Shown here: positions 25,971 to 35,353 of the stretch, piece after piece
Layout of the letters: each line of letters begins with the position of its first letter
Position numbering within the stretch: the stretch's first letter is position 1
Assembly: GCF_004682045.1 (NCBI RefSeq)
Contig: NZ_QUZT01000039.1
Location: 1-64,000, forward strand
Source of the DNA: Pseudomonas nabeulensis
GTDB lineage: Bacteria > Pseudomonadota > Gammaproteobacteria > Pseudomonadales > Pseudomonadaceae
DNA: 64,000 bases
Direction of reading: 5' to 3'
Position numbers and translations under genes: made by a program
The notes under the pieces: generated by a model
The model's input: only the letters and a program-made list of their open reading frames with translations
Database searches by the model: none
Told to the model about the DNA's origin: nothing

Positions 25971-28900
25971 ATGCATCTGCTCAGGACCCAGCCCGGTGGT
26001 TTCGTCTCGGACGACAATATTGCCGACCTTGGCCAAACCCCTGCTGACCTGGTGATCCTGTGCAGCGGTGATTCCAGCCTGGCGCTGCTGGCCGAAGCGG
26101 CGCAGCAGTTGCCGGAGGATTACCCCAGCGTTCGCCTGGCCAACCCGATGCAGGTGCAGAACCACGCCTCGGTCGACCTCTATGTAGACGAGGTGCTGCG
26201 CCACGCCAAGGTCATCCTGATCTCGCTGCATGGCGGTATCGGTTATTGGCGCTACGGCATCGAACGCCTGGTGGAGTTGGCCGAGCGCGGCGTCACATTG
26301 ATCCTGGTGCCGGGGGATGACCGTCCAGACCCTGAGCTCAGCGGGCTGAGTACGGTAAACGCAGAAAGTCGTGAGCGTCTCTGGCACTTCCTGCGTCAAG
26401 GCGGCTTGGGCAATGCGCTGGATTTCTATCGCTGCCTGGCCAGCGCTTACCTGGGCCGCGACTACGCTTGGGCCGAGCCGCAAACCCTGCCACGTACCGC
26501 GATTTACCACCCGCACAACGCCCATGCCGACCTCAACGATTGGCAAGCGGATTGGCACGCCGAATGGCCAGTGGCGGCGGTGCTGTTCTACCGCTCCCAT
26601 TTGCAGGCGGCCAATACCGGTTTTATCGATGTGTTCTGCCAGCGCTTGCAGGCGGCGGGCCTTAACCCGTTGCCGATGGCGGTGGCCAGTTTGAAAGAGC
26701 CCGGCTGCCTTTCGGTGGTCGAGGATTTATTGGATGACGTGCAAGCGGCGGTGATCCTCAATACCACCGGCTTTGCCCAATCCAGTCCCGAAGCGCCTCA
26801 CTTAAGGCCGTTTCGCCGCAATATCCCGGTGATCCAGGCTATTTGCGCCCAGGACAACGAGCCGGGTTGGCAGGCCAGCGAGCAAGGCCTGGGCCCGCGC
26901 GACCTGGCGATGCATATCGCGCTGCCGGAGCTGGACGGGCGCATTATCAGTCGGCCCATCAGCTTCAAGGACCTGGCCTGGCGCAGCGAACGCAGCCAAT
27001 CGGACGTGGTGTGCTACCGCGCCGCGCCCGAGCGCATGGACTTTGTTGCGGAACTGGCACGGCGTTGGGTCGAGTTGGCGCGTGTGCCGAATGGCGAGAA
27101 ACGCATTGCGCTGATCCTGGCCAATTACCCGACCCGCGATGGCCGCATCGGCAACGGTGTGGGTTTGGACACGCCGGCGGCGGCGTTGAATATCCTGCGT
27201 GCGCTGCAAGCCCAAGGGTATCCGCTGCCGAGCGAGTTGCCGGAAAGCGGCACGGCCTTGATCCACGACCTGCTGGGCGGCGTCACCAATGACCTGGACA
27301 GCCTTGACCTGCGACCGTGTCATCAAAGCATGAGCCTCGGCGACTACGAGACAATGTTTAGCCGCTTGCCCGAATCCAACCGCCAAGCCGTGTTGGAACG
27401 CTGGGGCACGCCCGCTAGCGATCCAATGTTCCGCGACGGTCGCATGATGATCGCCGGCCTGCGCTTGGGGCTGACTTTTGTCGGTATTCAACCGGCGCGT
27501 GGCTACCAGGTGGATGCCAGCGCTGTCTATCACGACCCGGACCTGGTGCCGCCCCACGGTTACCTGGCGTTCTACTTCTGGTTGCGCCACACCTACGGCG
27601 CCCACGGCGTGATCCATGTGGGCAAGCACGGCAACCTCGAATGGCTGCCGGGCAAGGGCGTGGGGCTGTCGGAAAACTGCTGGCCCGACGCACTGCTGGG
27701 GCCGCTGCCGAATATCTATCCGTTTATCGTCAATGACCCGGGCGAGGGCGCCCAGGCCAAGCGGCGCACCCAGGCGGTGATCATCGATCACCTGATGCCG
27801 CCGCTGACCCGTGCTGAAACCTACGGCCCGCTGCGCAACCTGGAGCTGTTGGCGGACGAGTATTACGAGGCGCAATTGCTCGACCCGCGCCGCGCCCTGG
27901 AGCTGCAAAAAGACATCCTCAAGCTGGTGCGCGAGACGCGTATCGACCAGGAACTTGAACTGGACAACGATGCCGACGCCGCCGTGTGGCTACCGCGCCT
28001 GGACACCTACCTGTGTGACTTGAAGGAGTCGCAGATCCGCGATGGCCTGCATGTCTTCGGCGAGTCCCCGGAAGGCCGTTTGCGTATCGATACGTTGCTG
28101 GCCTTGCTGCGCATCCCTCGTGGGGATGGCCGTGGTCCGCAATCAAGCCTATTGCGCGGACTGGCGAAGGCGTTCGAGCTGGGCTTCGATCCGCTGGATT
28201 GTGCCTTGGCTGAACCCTGGACCGGGCGGCGGCCCGAGGTGTTGCAGACGCTCGATGCGCAGTTGTGGCGCACGGCAGGCGATACCCGCGAACGTTTGGA
28301 AATCTACGCCGCGCGCTTGATTGAGCAGGCGCTGGAAGGGCCGCTCGAACAGTTGGAGCAACCCGGCTGGGAAGAGGTGAACGCGGTGATCGAAAGCCTG
28401 CGCAGCGTCGTCGCGCCGCGCCTGGATGCGTGCGGCCCGGCGGAAATGCGCGGGTTGCTGGATGCACTGGACGGGCGCTTCGTTCCGGCGGGGCCAAGCG
28501 GCGCGCCGAGTCGCGGGCGTCTGGATGTGCTGCCTACGGGTCGCAATTTCTTCACCGTCGACGTGCGCAATTTGCCCACTACCACGGCATGGCGCATCGG
28601 TTTCCAGTCGGCCAACCTGATTCTGGAAAGGCACCTGCAAGACCATGGCGACCACCTGCGCCAGCTCGGCCTCTCCGTGTGGGGCACCGCGACCATGCGC
28701 ACCGGCGGTGATGATATCGCCCAGGCCATGGCGCTGATGGGCGTGCGGCCGGTGTGGGCCACCGGCAGTCAACGGGTGGATGACTTTGAGATCCTGCCGA
28801 TCAGTTTGCTGGACCGCCCGCGGGTCGATGTGACGCTGAGGGTCTCGGGGTTCTTCCGCGATGCCTTCGCCAACCTCATTCGACTGTTCGATGCCGCCGT

Positions 28901-29732
28901 GCAGGCGGTGGCAGCGTTGGATGAGCCGGACGATATGAACCCGCTGGCGGCCAAAGTGCGCGCCGAGCGTGAGGCGTTGATCGCTTCCGGTCTTGACGTC
29001 GATGCGGCGGCGAAGCAGGCGGGCTGGCGTATCTTCGGTGCCAAGCCGGGTGCCTATGGCGCAGGCGTGCAGGGCGCGGTAGACGGTCGCCTGTGGCAAA
29101 GCCGCGAAGACCTGGCCGAGGTTTACCTGAACTGGGGCGGCTACGCTTACGGCGGTTCCGACGAGGGCACCGCTGCCCGCGAACAATTCGCCCAGCGCTT
29201 GAGCCAGGTGCAGGCGGTCTTGCAGAACCAGGACAACCGCGAGCACGACCTACTCGACTCCAACGACTACTACCAATTCCAGGGGGGCATGCTCGCCGCC
29301 GTGGAAACCCTGAGCGGCGATAAAGCGGCCAGTTACCACGGCGACCATAGCCAGCCGGACCTGCCGAAGATCCGCACCTTGAAGGAAGAGCTCAACCGGG
29401 TGATCCGTTCCCGCGCGGCCAACCCCAAGTGGATCGAAGGCGTGAAGCGCCATGGCTATAAAGGTGCGTTTGAAATGGCCGCCACGGTGGACAACCTGTT
29501 CGCCTTTGACGCCACCACCGCGCTGATCGACGATCACCAATACGCCTTGCTGGCCGACGCCTATTTACTCGACCCTGATACCCGGGCCTTTGTGCAACAG
29601 CACAACCCCGATGCCCTGCGTGACATGACCGAGCGCATGCTCGAAGCCCAGCAACGCGGCATGTGGCAGGAACCGGGGGCTTACAAAGAAGCCTTGGAAA
29701 ACCTGTTGCTTGATATAGAAGAAGACAGCTGA
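25971..29732 (+). CDS. cobN: Cobaltochelatase large subunit CobN
   Basis: A 1253-aa large subunit of the ATP-dependent aerobic cobaltochelatase, inserting Co2+ into hydrogenobyrinate a,c-diamide. It shows CobN/BchH family segments such as HVGKHGNLEWLPGKG, PFIVNDPGEG, FFRDAFANLIRLFDAA and the C-terminal YLNWGGYAYGG. Length is typical. It is translated between cobW and the chlI-like gene, with which its stop codon overlaps by one base (TGATG). The AAA+ and VWA partners are encoded immediately downstream rather than by cobS and cobT. Confidence 0.95.
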   Translation: MHLLRTQPGGFVSDDNIADLGQTPADLVILCSGDSSLALLAEAAQQLPEDYPSVRLANPMQVQNHASVDLYVDEVLRHAKVILISLHGGIGYWRYGIERLVELAERGVTLILVPGDDRPDPELSGLSTVNAESRERLWHFLRQGGLGNALDFYRCLASAYLGRDYAWAEPQTLPRTAIYHPHNAHADLNDWQADWHAEWPVAAVLFYRSHLQAANTGFIDVFCQRLQAAGLNPLPMAVASLKEPGCLSVVEDLLDDVQAAVILNTTGFAQSSPEAPHLRPFRRNIPVIQAICAQDNEPGWQASEQGLGPRDLAMHIALPELDGRIISRPISFKDLAWRSERSQSDVVCYRAAPERMDFVAELARRWVELARVPNGEKRIALILANYPTRDGRIGNGVGLDTPAAALNILRALQAQGYPLPSELPESGTALIHDLLGGVTNDLDSLDLRPCHQSMSLGDYETMFSRLPESNRQAVLERWGTPASDPMFRDGRMMIAGLRLGLTFVGIQPARGYQVDASAVYHDPDLVPPHGYLAFYFWLRHTYGAHGVIHVGKHGNLEWLPGKGVGLSENCWPDALLGPLPNIYPFIVNDPGEGAQAKRRTQAVIIDHLMPPLTRAETYGPLRNLELLADEYYEAQLLDPRRALELQKDILKLVRETRIDQELELDNDADAAVWLPRLDTYLCDLKESQIRDGLHVFGESPEGRLRIDTLLALLRIPRGDGRGPQSSLLRGLAKAFELGFDPLDCALAEPWTGRRPEVLQTLDAQLWRTAGDTRERLEIYAARLIEQALEGPLEQLEQPGWEEVNAVIESLRSVVAPRLDACGPAEMRGLLDALDGRFVPAGPSGAPSRGRLDVLPTGRNFFTVDVRNLPTTTAWRIGFQSANLILERHLQDHGDHLRQLGLSVWGTATMRTGGDDIAQAMALMGVRPVWATGSQRVDDFEILPISLLDRPRVDVTLRVSGFFRDAFANLIRLFDAAVQAVAALDEPDDMNPLAAKVRAEREALIASGLDVDAAAKQAGWRIFGAKPGAYGAGVQGAVDGRLWQSREDLAEVYLNWGGYAYGGSDEGTAAREQFAQRLSQVQAVLQNQDNREHDLLDSNDYYQFQGGMLAAVETLSGDKAASYHGDHSQPDLPKIRTLKEELNRVIRSRAANPKWIEGVKRHGYKGAFEMAATVDNLFAFDATTALIDDHQYALLADAYLLDPDTRAFVQQHNPDALRDMTERMLEAQQRGMWQEPGAYKEALENLLLDIEEDS

Positions 29733-30730
29733 TGACTGATATCCCGCATTTCCCGCTGTCCGCCGTGGTCGGCGCTGATCAATTGAAGCTGGCGCTGTGC
29801 CTGACCGCCATTGACCCGAAGATCGGCGGCGTCCTGATCGAAGGGCCTCGCGGCATGGCCAAATCCACCCTCGCGCGCGGGTTGGCGGATCTGCTGGCCA
29901 GCGGGCAATTCGTCACCTTGCCGTTGGGCGCTACCGAAGAGCGCCTGGTGGGTACGCTTGACCTGGATGCTGCGTTGGGCGAAGGCCGTGCGCAATTTTC
30001 TCCCGGCGTGCTGGCCAAGGCGGATGGCGGCGTGCTGTACGTCGATGAAGTCAACCTGCTGGCCGATCACCTGGTAGACCTGCTGCTGGACGTGGCTGCC
30101 AGCGGCACCAACCTGATCGAGCGTGACGGTATTTCCCATCGGCATGCGGCGCGCTTTGTGCTGATCGGCACCATGAACCCGGAGGAGGGCGAGTTGCGTC
30201 CGCAACTGCTCGACCGCTTTGGTTTTAATGTGGCGTTGAGCGGGCAGACCTTGCCGGCTGAACGTGGGCAGATCATTCGTCGTCGCCTGGATTTCGACAG
30301 TGATCCGGCGGCGTTTTGCATGCAGTGGGCCGAGCAACAGGCTGCGTTGCGCGAGCGCTGCACCCAGGCGCGTGCACGGCTGGACAGTATCGAGCTGGAC
30401 GATCAGGCCCTGGCGCAGATTACCGAGCGTTGTTTTGCTGCGGGCGTCGACGGTTTACGTGCGGACTTGGTCTGGCTGCGCGGTGCCAGGGCCCACGCGG
30501 CTTGGCGCGGTGCTGACGCGATTGCCGAAGTGGATATCGAAGCCGTGGCAGAGTTTGCCTTGCGCCATCGCCGCCAGGAACCATCGCCACCGGCCAATCC
30601 ACCGAGCGAAGGGCAATCGCCCAAATCCTCTGACACTTCACCGAGCCAAGGCCAGTGGGGTGATATGCCCGCGCCAGCCTTGCCCACGGGCGCACGCCGC
30701 GAAGTACCGTCCTGGCCAAAAAAGCCCTAG
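29732..30730 (+). CDS. chlI: ChlI/CobS-like AAA+ chelatase subunit (zero-frame product of chlID)
   Basis: The 332-aa product of the zero reading frame is a Mg-chelatase-type AAA+ ATPase: Walker A GPRGMAKST near residue 38, Walker B VLYVDEVNLL near 100, then TMNPEEGELRPQLLDRF (sensor/arginine-finger region) and a C-terminal lid domain to about residue 285, followed by a Pro/Ser-rich linker that ends SWPKKP. It would energise the CobN chelatase. It overlaps the cobN stop by one base. The frame ends at TAG (30728-30730) only 3 nt after an A AAA AAG slippery heptamer, so a fraction of ribosomes is likely to continue into the VWA frame (see the next entry). Confidence 0.85.
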   Translation: MTDIPHFPLSAVVGADQLKLALCLTAIDPKIGGVLIEGPRGMAKSTLARGLADLLASGQFVTLPLGATEERLVGTLDLDAALGEGRAQFSPGVLAKADGGVLYVDEVNLLADHLVDLLLDVAASGTNLIERDGISHRHAARFVLIGTMNPEEGELRPQLLDRFGFNVALSGQTLPAERGQIIRRRLDFDSDPAAFCMQWAEQQAALRERCTQARARLDSIELDDQALAQITERCFAAGVDGLRADLVWLRGARAHAAWRGADAIAEVDIEAVAEFALRHRRQEPSPPANPPSEGQSPKSSDTSPSQGQWGDMPAPALPTGARREVPSWPKKP

Positions 30731-31386
30731 GCATTCGCCCTCGACCTGACGCGGGGGCGGATGCCCGGCCCAAGGCGGGTCGACTGGACAGGGGCCGTCA
30801 CGGCAAGGCACGCAGCGCGCAGCAAGGATCCGTCAATTGGCCGGGTACGTTGCTCGGTGGCCGACCGCAATCGCGGCAAGATTTGCTGTTTCACCTGCGC
30901 AGCCGCACGGCCCATGAATTGTGGCTGGTGATTGTCGACGCGTCGGCGTCCACTCGGCGCCATCGTGCGCTCACTGATGCCAAGGGCTTGCTGGCGCAGT
31001 TGTTTGACGACGCTTATCGACAGCGCGCACGCATGGCGTTGCTGACGGCCAGCGGGCAGTCGCCGAAGTGGCAGGTGCAGGGGCTGAAAGCCGCGAAAGG
31101 CTTGGTGGGTTGGCTGGACTCGCTTGGCGCGGGTGGTGGTACGCCATTGGTGGCGGCTTTGACAGAGGCCGGGGATTGGCTGGCGGCGCGACGCAAGCGC
31201 TATCCGGCGGAGCAGCAGCGGTTATTGGTGATTACCGATGGGCGGCTCAAGGAGATTGGCGGTCTACCGATGTTGGATTGCCCAGGCTTGCTGGTGGATA
31301 TCGAGCGTGGGCCGATCAAGTTGGGCAGGGCTCAGGCGTTGGCTTTGGGGTTGCAGCTGGAGTATCGGCATATTGACCAGTTGTAG
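29732..31386 (+). CDS. chlD: ChlID: predicted -1 frameshift fusion, AAA+ plus linker plus VWA chelatase subunit
   Basis: If ribosomes slip by -1 at A AAA AAG (30718-30724), translation continues from base 30724 to the stop at 31384-31386, giving a 551-aa protein: 331 residues of the AAA+ part, a basic linker (ALGIRPRPDAGADARPK, then RGRHGKARSAQQGSVNWPGT) and a VWA domain with an intact MIDAS (DASAS near residue 402, GGGTPL, ITDGRL). This is the domain order of ChlD/CobT-like chelatase subunits. The downstream frame has no credible start of its own: no ATG or GTG opens the linker, and the first TTG (30850) would cut off the conserved linker. The join is exactly in frame. Use of frameshifting to make two chelatase subunits from one chlD gene has been reported in other bacteria. 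Product expression here is unproven. Confidence 0.72.
30718..30765 (+). promoter_or_regulatory. Programmed -1 ribosomal frameshift signal
   Basis: The heptamer A AAA AAG (30718-30724) is in the correct zero-frame phase (CCA AAA AAG). Next comes a 5-nt spacer containing most of the TAG stop (30728-30730), then an 11-bp stem, GGCATTCGCCC (30730-30740) with GGGCGGATGCC (30755-30765), one G-U pair and a 14-nt loop. Heptamer, short spacer and stable stem are the classical parts of a -1 signal such as that in dnaX. No strong Shine-Dalgarno-like stimulator is seen upstream of the heptamer. Confidence 0.78.
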
Positions 31387-31396
31387 TGCCTGCACC

Positions 31397-31498
31397 GGCC
31401 TCATCGGGGGCAAGCCCCCTCCCACATTGGATTGGGTTCACACATTTGTATGTGTGAAGAGAGTCAAGTGTGGGAGGGGGCTTGCCCCCGATGAGGCC
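31397..31498. repeat. REPIN downstream of chlID
   Basis: Two perfect 30-nt inverted arms (31397-31426 and 31469-31498; core GGGGGCAAGCCCCCTCCCACA and complement) enclose a 42-nt loop that itself holds a short ACACAT/ATGTGT-type repeat. It lies between the convergent chlID and DUF1853 genes and may act as the transcript end for both. Confidence 0.87.
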
Positions 31499-31519
31499 CT
31501 AAAAGACAGCACAAAACGG

Positions 31520-32467
31520 TCAGCCCGCCCCCGGCACATTCGGCCAAAGATCCGCCACCAGAAACAACCGCTCGGCCTCTTCCCAGTCCTCACCTACTTG
31601 AACCATCCGCACCAACAGCTGTGCGGGTGCCATTGGGTCCAGTTCCTCCAGCCATCCCTGCATCCGCGCTGTACTCCACACCTCATCCGCCGGGTAATGC
31701 GCCGGCGCCAACCAGGCATGGCGTGGCAGAGGCTGCCAACGGCCCGGCGCGCTGGCGCTGACAAAATCCGGCCAATCACGTTGATGCAGCCAGCGCCCAT
31801 TTAAATGCTGCGGGTGAGCTCCCGCCGGTGGTTGAGCTTGACCGGGCCACGGATACAGCAAATACCCACCCAGCCACAAATGCGCATCGAACTGCTGGAT
31901 ATCCAGTGCAGCCAAGGCGTCGCGGCTTTCGGGGCGTGCAGAGATTGGCAATTGATGCTGGGCCAGATGCGCCAACTTACGGTCCAGCCGATCATGACAC
32001 CCAGGCCCCAGCCACAACGCGGCGTCCTGACCGTTACCCGCCTGCGGTCCCAGATAGAGCTTGATCGCCAGTTCCAGGTGATGCACGCCATCGCGGTCGC
32101 GCACCAGCATATCCAACTCGCCCAGGGTATGCCCGGCGCGGCGGATTGGCAGGTTGGCGGCCAGCAACTCCACGCCCGGCGCATGCTGCACCGCGAACTG
32201 CCACAACCGCTCGTAATACAGACCCAGGCGCCGGGTGCGCGCCTGGCTCAGCCAGTGGAGCAGGGCGCTGCTGTCCTGGTCCAGGGTGCGCAGCCAATGT
32301 TCAAGCAGGTGGGGCGCCTGCACCCAGTCGCTGCCGGCCAACGGGTGACGTTGCGGCCACGGCGTCTGCGCCAGCATCGGTGGCGCCAGCATCACCCACG
32401 CCAGGTCGCGCACCTCGGGGTGGCGAAGTTGGCGGGGCAGGTTGTGCAAATCCGGGAACACAGTCAT
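31520..32467 (-). CDS. DUF1853 family protein
   Basis: A 315-aa protein with the DUF1853 landmarks: LRHPEVRDLAWVMLAPP near the N-terminus, GELDMLVRD and HLELAIKLYL in the centre (a pattern like the E/D...E-x-K core of PD-(D/E)xK nuclease folds), and WLGGYLLYP. The family is cytoplasmic and uncharacterised; nuclease activity would be an inference from the fold. The ATG at 32467 is preferred over an upstream one at 32497 because it gives the usual MTVFPDL-type N-terminus. It is divergent from nadK. Confidence 0.82.
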   Translation of the reverse strand: MTVFPDLHNLPRQLRHPEVRDLAWVMLAPPMLAQTPWPQRHPLAGSDWVQAPHLLEHWLRTLDQDSSALLHWLSQARTRRLGLYYERLWQFAVQHAPGVELLAANLPIRRAGHTLGELDMLVRDRDGVHHLELAIKLYLGPQAGNGQDAALWLGPGCHDRLDRKLAHLAQHQLPISARPESRDALAALDIQQFDAHLWLGGYLLYPWPGQAQPPAGAHPQHLNGRWLHQRDWPDFVSASAPGRWQPLPRHAWLAPAHYPADEVWSTARMQGWLEELDPMAPAQLLVRMVQVGEDWEEAERLFLVADLWPNVPGAG

Positions 32468-32611
32468 GGTCCGAGCATAGCCGTTTAAAGGCGGCACAGG
32501 GCGCTGAGAACCATTGTCATCAAGGCTTCACGGCGACAAAGGATTTTGCCTGGGGCGGCCTTTCGCCCATAATCGCTCTTTTTGCCACACCCCAAATCCC
32601 GCAGGAGCCCC

Positions 32612-33502
32612 ATGGAGCAATTTCGCAATATCGGCATTATCGGTCGCCTGGGCAGTACCCAGGTGTTGGACACCGTCCGCCGGCTGAAAAAATTCCTGCT
32701 GGAACGCCACCTGCATGTGATCCTCGAAGACACCATCGCTGAAATCCTGCCGGGCCACGGTCTGCAAACCTCGTCGCGCAAGATGCTCGGCGAGGTCTGC
32801 GACATGGTCATCGTGGTCGGTGGCGATGGCAGCCTGCTCGGTGCGGCCCGGGCCTTGGCGCGGCATAACGTGCCGGTGCTGGGGATCAACCGGGGCAGCC
32901 TGGGTTTCCTCACCGATATCCGCCCGGATGAGCTGGAAGTCGAAGTGGCCAAGGTGCTCGACGGCCACTACCTGGTCGAAAACCGCTTCCTGCTGCAAGC
33001 CGAAGTGCGTCGCCATGGCGAGGCCATCGGCCAGGGCGATGCCCTCAACGACGTGGTGCTGCACCCCGGCAAGTCCACGCGGATGATCGAGTTCGAGCTG
33101 TATATCGACGGCCAGTTCGTGTGCAGCCAAAAGGCCGACGGCCTGATCGTCGCCACGCCCACTGGTTCCACGGCTTACGCGCTGTCGGCGGGTGGCCCGA
33201 TCATGCATCCCAAGCTGGATGCCATTGTGATCGTGCCGATGTATCCCCATATGTTGTCCAGCAGGCCGATTGTGGTCGACGGCAACAGTGAGCTGAAAAT
33301 CGTGGTGTCCAAAGACATGCAGATCTACCCGCAGGTGTCCTGCGACGGGCAGAACCATTTCACCTGTGCCCCCGGTGACACCATCACTGTGAGCAAAAAG
33401 GCACAGAAGTTGCGGTTGATCCACCCACTGGACCACAACTACTACGAAGTGTGCCGCACCAAGCTGGGCTGGGGCAGCCGCTTGGGGGGTGGAGGCGACT
33501 GA
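32612..33502 (+). CDS. nadK: NAD kinase
   Basis: A 296-aa cytoplasmic enzyme that phosphorylates NAD+ to NADP+. Clear family motifs: GGDGS in MVIVVGGDGSLLGAAR (about residues 70-75), GINRGSLGFLTDI, NDVVLHPGKS and the NAD-binding TPTGSTAYALSAGGPI. AGGAG lies just before the ATG at 32612; the upstream open frame is not needed. Its stop overlaps the start of the phosphoesterase gene (TGATG), beginning a run of tightly packed genes. Confidence 0.96.
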   Translation: MEQFRNIGIIGRLGSTQVLDTVRRLKKFLLERHLHVILEDTIAEILPGHGLQTSSRKMLGEVCDMVIVVGGDGSLLGAARALARHNVPVLGINRGSLGFLTDIRPDELEVEVAKVLDGHYLVENRFLLQAEVRRHGEAIGQGDALNDVVLHPGKSTRMIEFELYIDGQFVCSQKADGLIVATPTGSTAYALSAGGPIMHPKLDAIVIVPMYPHMLSSRPIVVDGNSELKIVVSKDMQIYPQVSCDGQNHFTCAPGDTITVSKKAQKLRLIHPLDHNYYEVCRTKLGWGSRLGGGGD

Positions 33503-34473
33503 TGCTCGATCCCGCGCGTAGCTACGACCTGATTGGTGACGTGCACGGTTGCGCTCATACCCTTGAGCACTTGCTCGACCAGATGGGTTACCACAAGCAG
33601 GGGGGTGTTTGGCGCCACCCGTCGCGAATGGCGGTGTTCCTCGGCGATATCATCGACCGTGGCCCACGTATTCGTGAGGCGCTGCATATCGTCCACGACA
33701 TGGCCGAAGCCGGCCAGGCGCTGTGCATCATGGGCAACCACGAGTTCAACGCCCTGGGCTGGACCACACCGGCGCCGCCGGGCAGTGGCAAACAGTTCGT
33801 GCGCGAGCACAACCCACGGCATGCGCGGTTGATCCACGAGACCCTGACCCAGTTCGAACACCACCCGGCCGACTGGCACGACTTCCTCGGCTGGTTCTAC
33901 GACATGCCGCTGTTTGTCGATGCGGGGCGTTTTCGCGTGGTGCATGCGTGCTGGGATGACGGTTTTATCCAGCCGCTGCGCGCGACCTTCCCGGATGGTT
34001 GCATCGACCAGCACTTCCTGCAGGCCGCCGCCGTGCCGGGCAGTTTTGCCTGTAACGCGTTCGACCGCCTGCTGCGCGGCACCGATATGCGCCTGCCGGA
34101 CGGCCTCACGCTGACCGGCGGCGATGGCCTGACGCGTTCGTTCTTCCGCACCAAATTCTGGGAAGACGACCCGAAAACCTACGGCGACATCGTGTTCCAG
34201 CCCGATGCGCTGCCGGAGCCGGTGGCACGCACGCCGTTGTCCTCCACCGAAAAAAATTCCCTGCTGCGCTATGGCGTCGACGAGCCGTTGTTGTTCGTCG
34301 GCCATTACTGGCGCAGCGGCAAACCCGCGCCGATTCGCCCGAACCTGGCCTGCCTGGACTACAGCGCCGTGCTGTACGGCAAGCTGGTGGCGTACCGCCT
34401 GGACCAGGAAACCCGCCTGGATCCGCGTAAATTCGTGTGGGTCGACGTTGAGCGACCCGAGGTCATTAAATGA
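33502..34473 (+). CDS. Metallophosphoesterase
   Basis: A 323-aa calcineurin-like phosphoesterase with the ordered metal-binding motifs GDVHG (residues about 12-16), GDIIDRGP, GNHEFN and, towards the end, FVGHYWRSG. It is similar to bacterial serine/threonine-phosphatase-type or bis-phosphate hydrolases, but the substrate is not clear. Its start overlaps the nadK stop (TGATG) and its stop overlaps the rhomboid gene (ATGA), so the three are translationally coupled. Confidence 0.85.
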   Translation: MLDPARSYDLIGDVHGCAHTLEHLLDQMGYHKQGGVWRHPSRMAVFLGDIIDRGPRIREALHIVHDMAEAGQALCIMGNHEFNALGWTTPAPPGSGKQFVREHNPRHARLIHETLTQFEHHPADWHDFLGWFYDMPLFVDAGRFRVVHACWDDGFIQPLRATFPDGCIDQHFLQAAAVPGSFACNAFDRLLRGTDMRLPDGLTLTGGDGLTRSFFRTKFWEDDPKTYGDIVFQPDALPEPVARTPLSSTEKNSLLRYGVDEPLLFVGHYWRSGKPAPIRPNLACLDYSAVLYGKLVAYRLDQETRLDPRKFVWVDVERPEVIK

Positions 34474-35339
34474 GTGCCGTGGCTGTATTGCGCCTGCCCC
34501 TGAGTGTTGATCTGGGCGGCTTCGTCAAATTGCTGCAACGCATGCAAGTGCCCCATCGTGTCAGCGAAGAGGCGGGTGAACAGGTGCTTTGGGTGCCGGA
34601 AAACATCAGCGATGACGTGCGCGTGTTGTACCAGCGTTTTCCTGCGGGTGATCCGGACCAGCAGTTGGATATTCCCGAACAGGCGCCGGTGACCCGCCCG
34701 AGTTTTGTCCAGCAAGTGCGCCATAGCCCGGTCACGGCGCTGGTGCTGCTGGCGAGCATGATCGTTGGCGCCATTACGCTGCTCGGCGAAAACCTGCAAA
34801 CCGTGGGCTGGCTGACCTTCCTGCCGTTCCGGGTAATGGGTGAGTACATCCAGTTCATGCCGTTGGCCGACAGCTTGGCATCGGGCCAGTGGTGGCGCCT
34901 GGTCACCCCGATGCTGATCCACTTCGGCATCCTGCACCTGGCCATGAACGGCATGTGGTACTGGGAACTGGGCCGGCGCATCGAAGCGCGCCAGGGCAGT
35001 ATCAACTTGCTCGGCTTGACGCTGTTGTTCAGCCTGGTCTCCAACTACGCTCAATACGCTTACGGTGGCCCGGGCTTGTTTGGCGGCTTGTCCGGCGTGC
35101 TGTATGGCCTGCTCGGGCATTGCTGGATCTTTCACGTGTTATCGCCTAATCCGGCCTATCGTCTGCCCCGTGGGGTATTGGCGATGATGCTGATCTGGCT
35201 GGTGCTCTGCATGTCGGGGCTGGTCTCGATGATCGGTTTCGGCGAAATCGCCAACGCTGCCCATGTCGGCGGCCTGGTTATCGGTTGCCTGACGGGTTTG
35301 CTGGGCGGTTTGTACAGCCGCCGCAAAGCCTCTCTTTGA
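34470..35339 (+). CDS. Rhomboid family intramembrane serine protease (GlpG-like)
   Basis: A 289-aa polytopic inner-membrane protease. A soluble N-terminal domain of about 90 residues is followed by six or so helices. The catalytic elements are visible: HLAMNGMWYWELG (oxyanion/HxxxN helix), GLSGVLYG (nucleophile Ser of GxSG) and AHVGGLVIG (catalytic His). Domain order matches E. coli GlpG. It starts inside the stop of the phosphoesterase gene (ATGA). Confidence 0.9.
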   Translation: MSAVAVLRLPLSVDLGGFVKLLQRMQVPHRVSEEAGEQVLWVPENISDDVRVLYQRFPAGDPDQQLDIPEQAPVTRPSFVQQVRHSPVTALVLLASMIVGAITLLGENLQTVGWLTFLPFRVMGEYIQFMPLADSLASGQWWRLVTPMLIHFGILHLAMNGMWYWELGRRIEARQGSINLLGLTLLFSLVSNYAQYAYGGPGLFGGLSGVLYGLLGHCWIFHVLSPNPAYRLPRGVLAMMLIWLVLCMSGLVSMIGFGEIANAAHVGGLVIGCLTGLLGGLYSRRKASL

Positions 35340-35353
35340 TAAGGAAGAGCCTT

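Noticed and set aside
30850..31386. Independent VWA gene starting at the TTG at 30850
   Set aside because: The frame is open and carries a conserved basic linker back to the frameshift site at 30724; starting at the TTG would cut that linker, and there is no ribosome-binding site.
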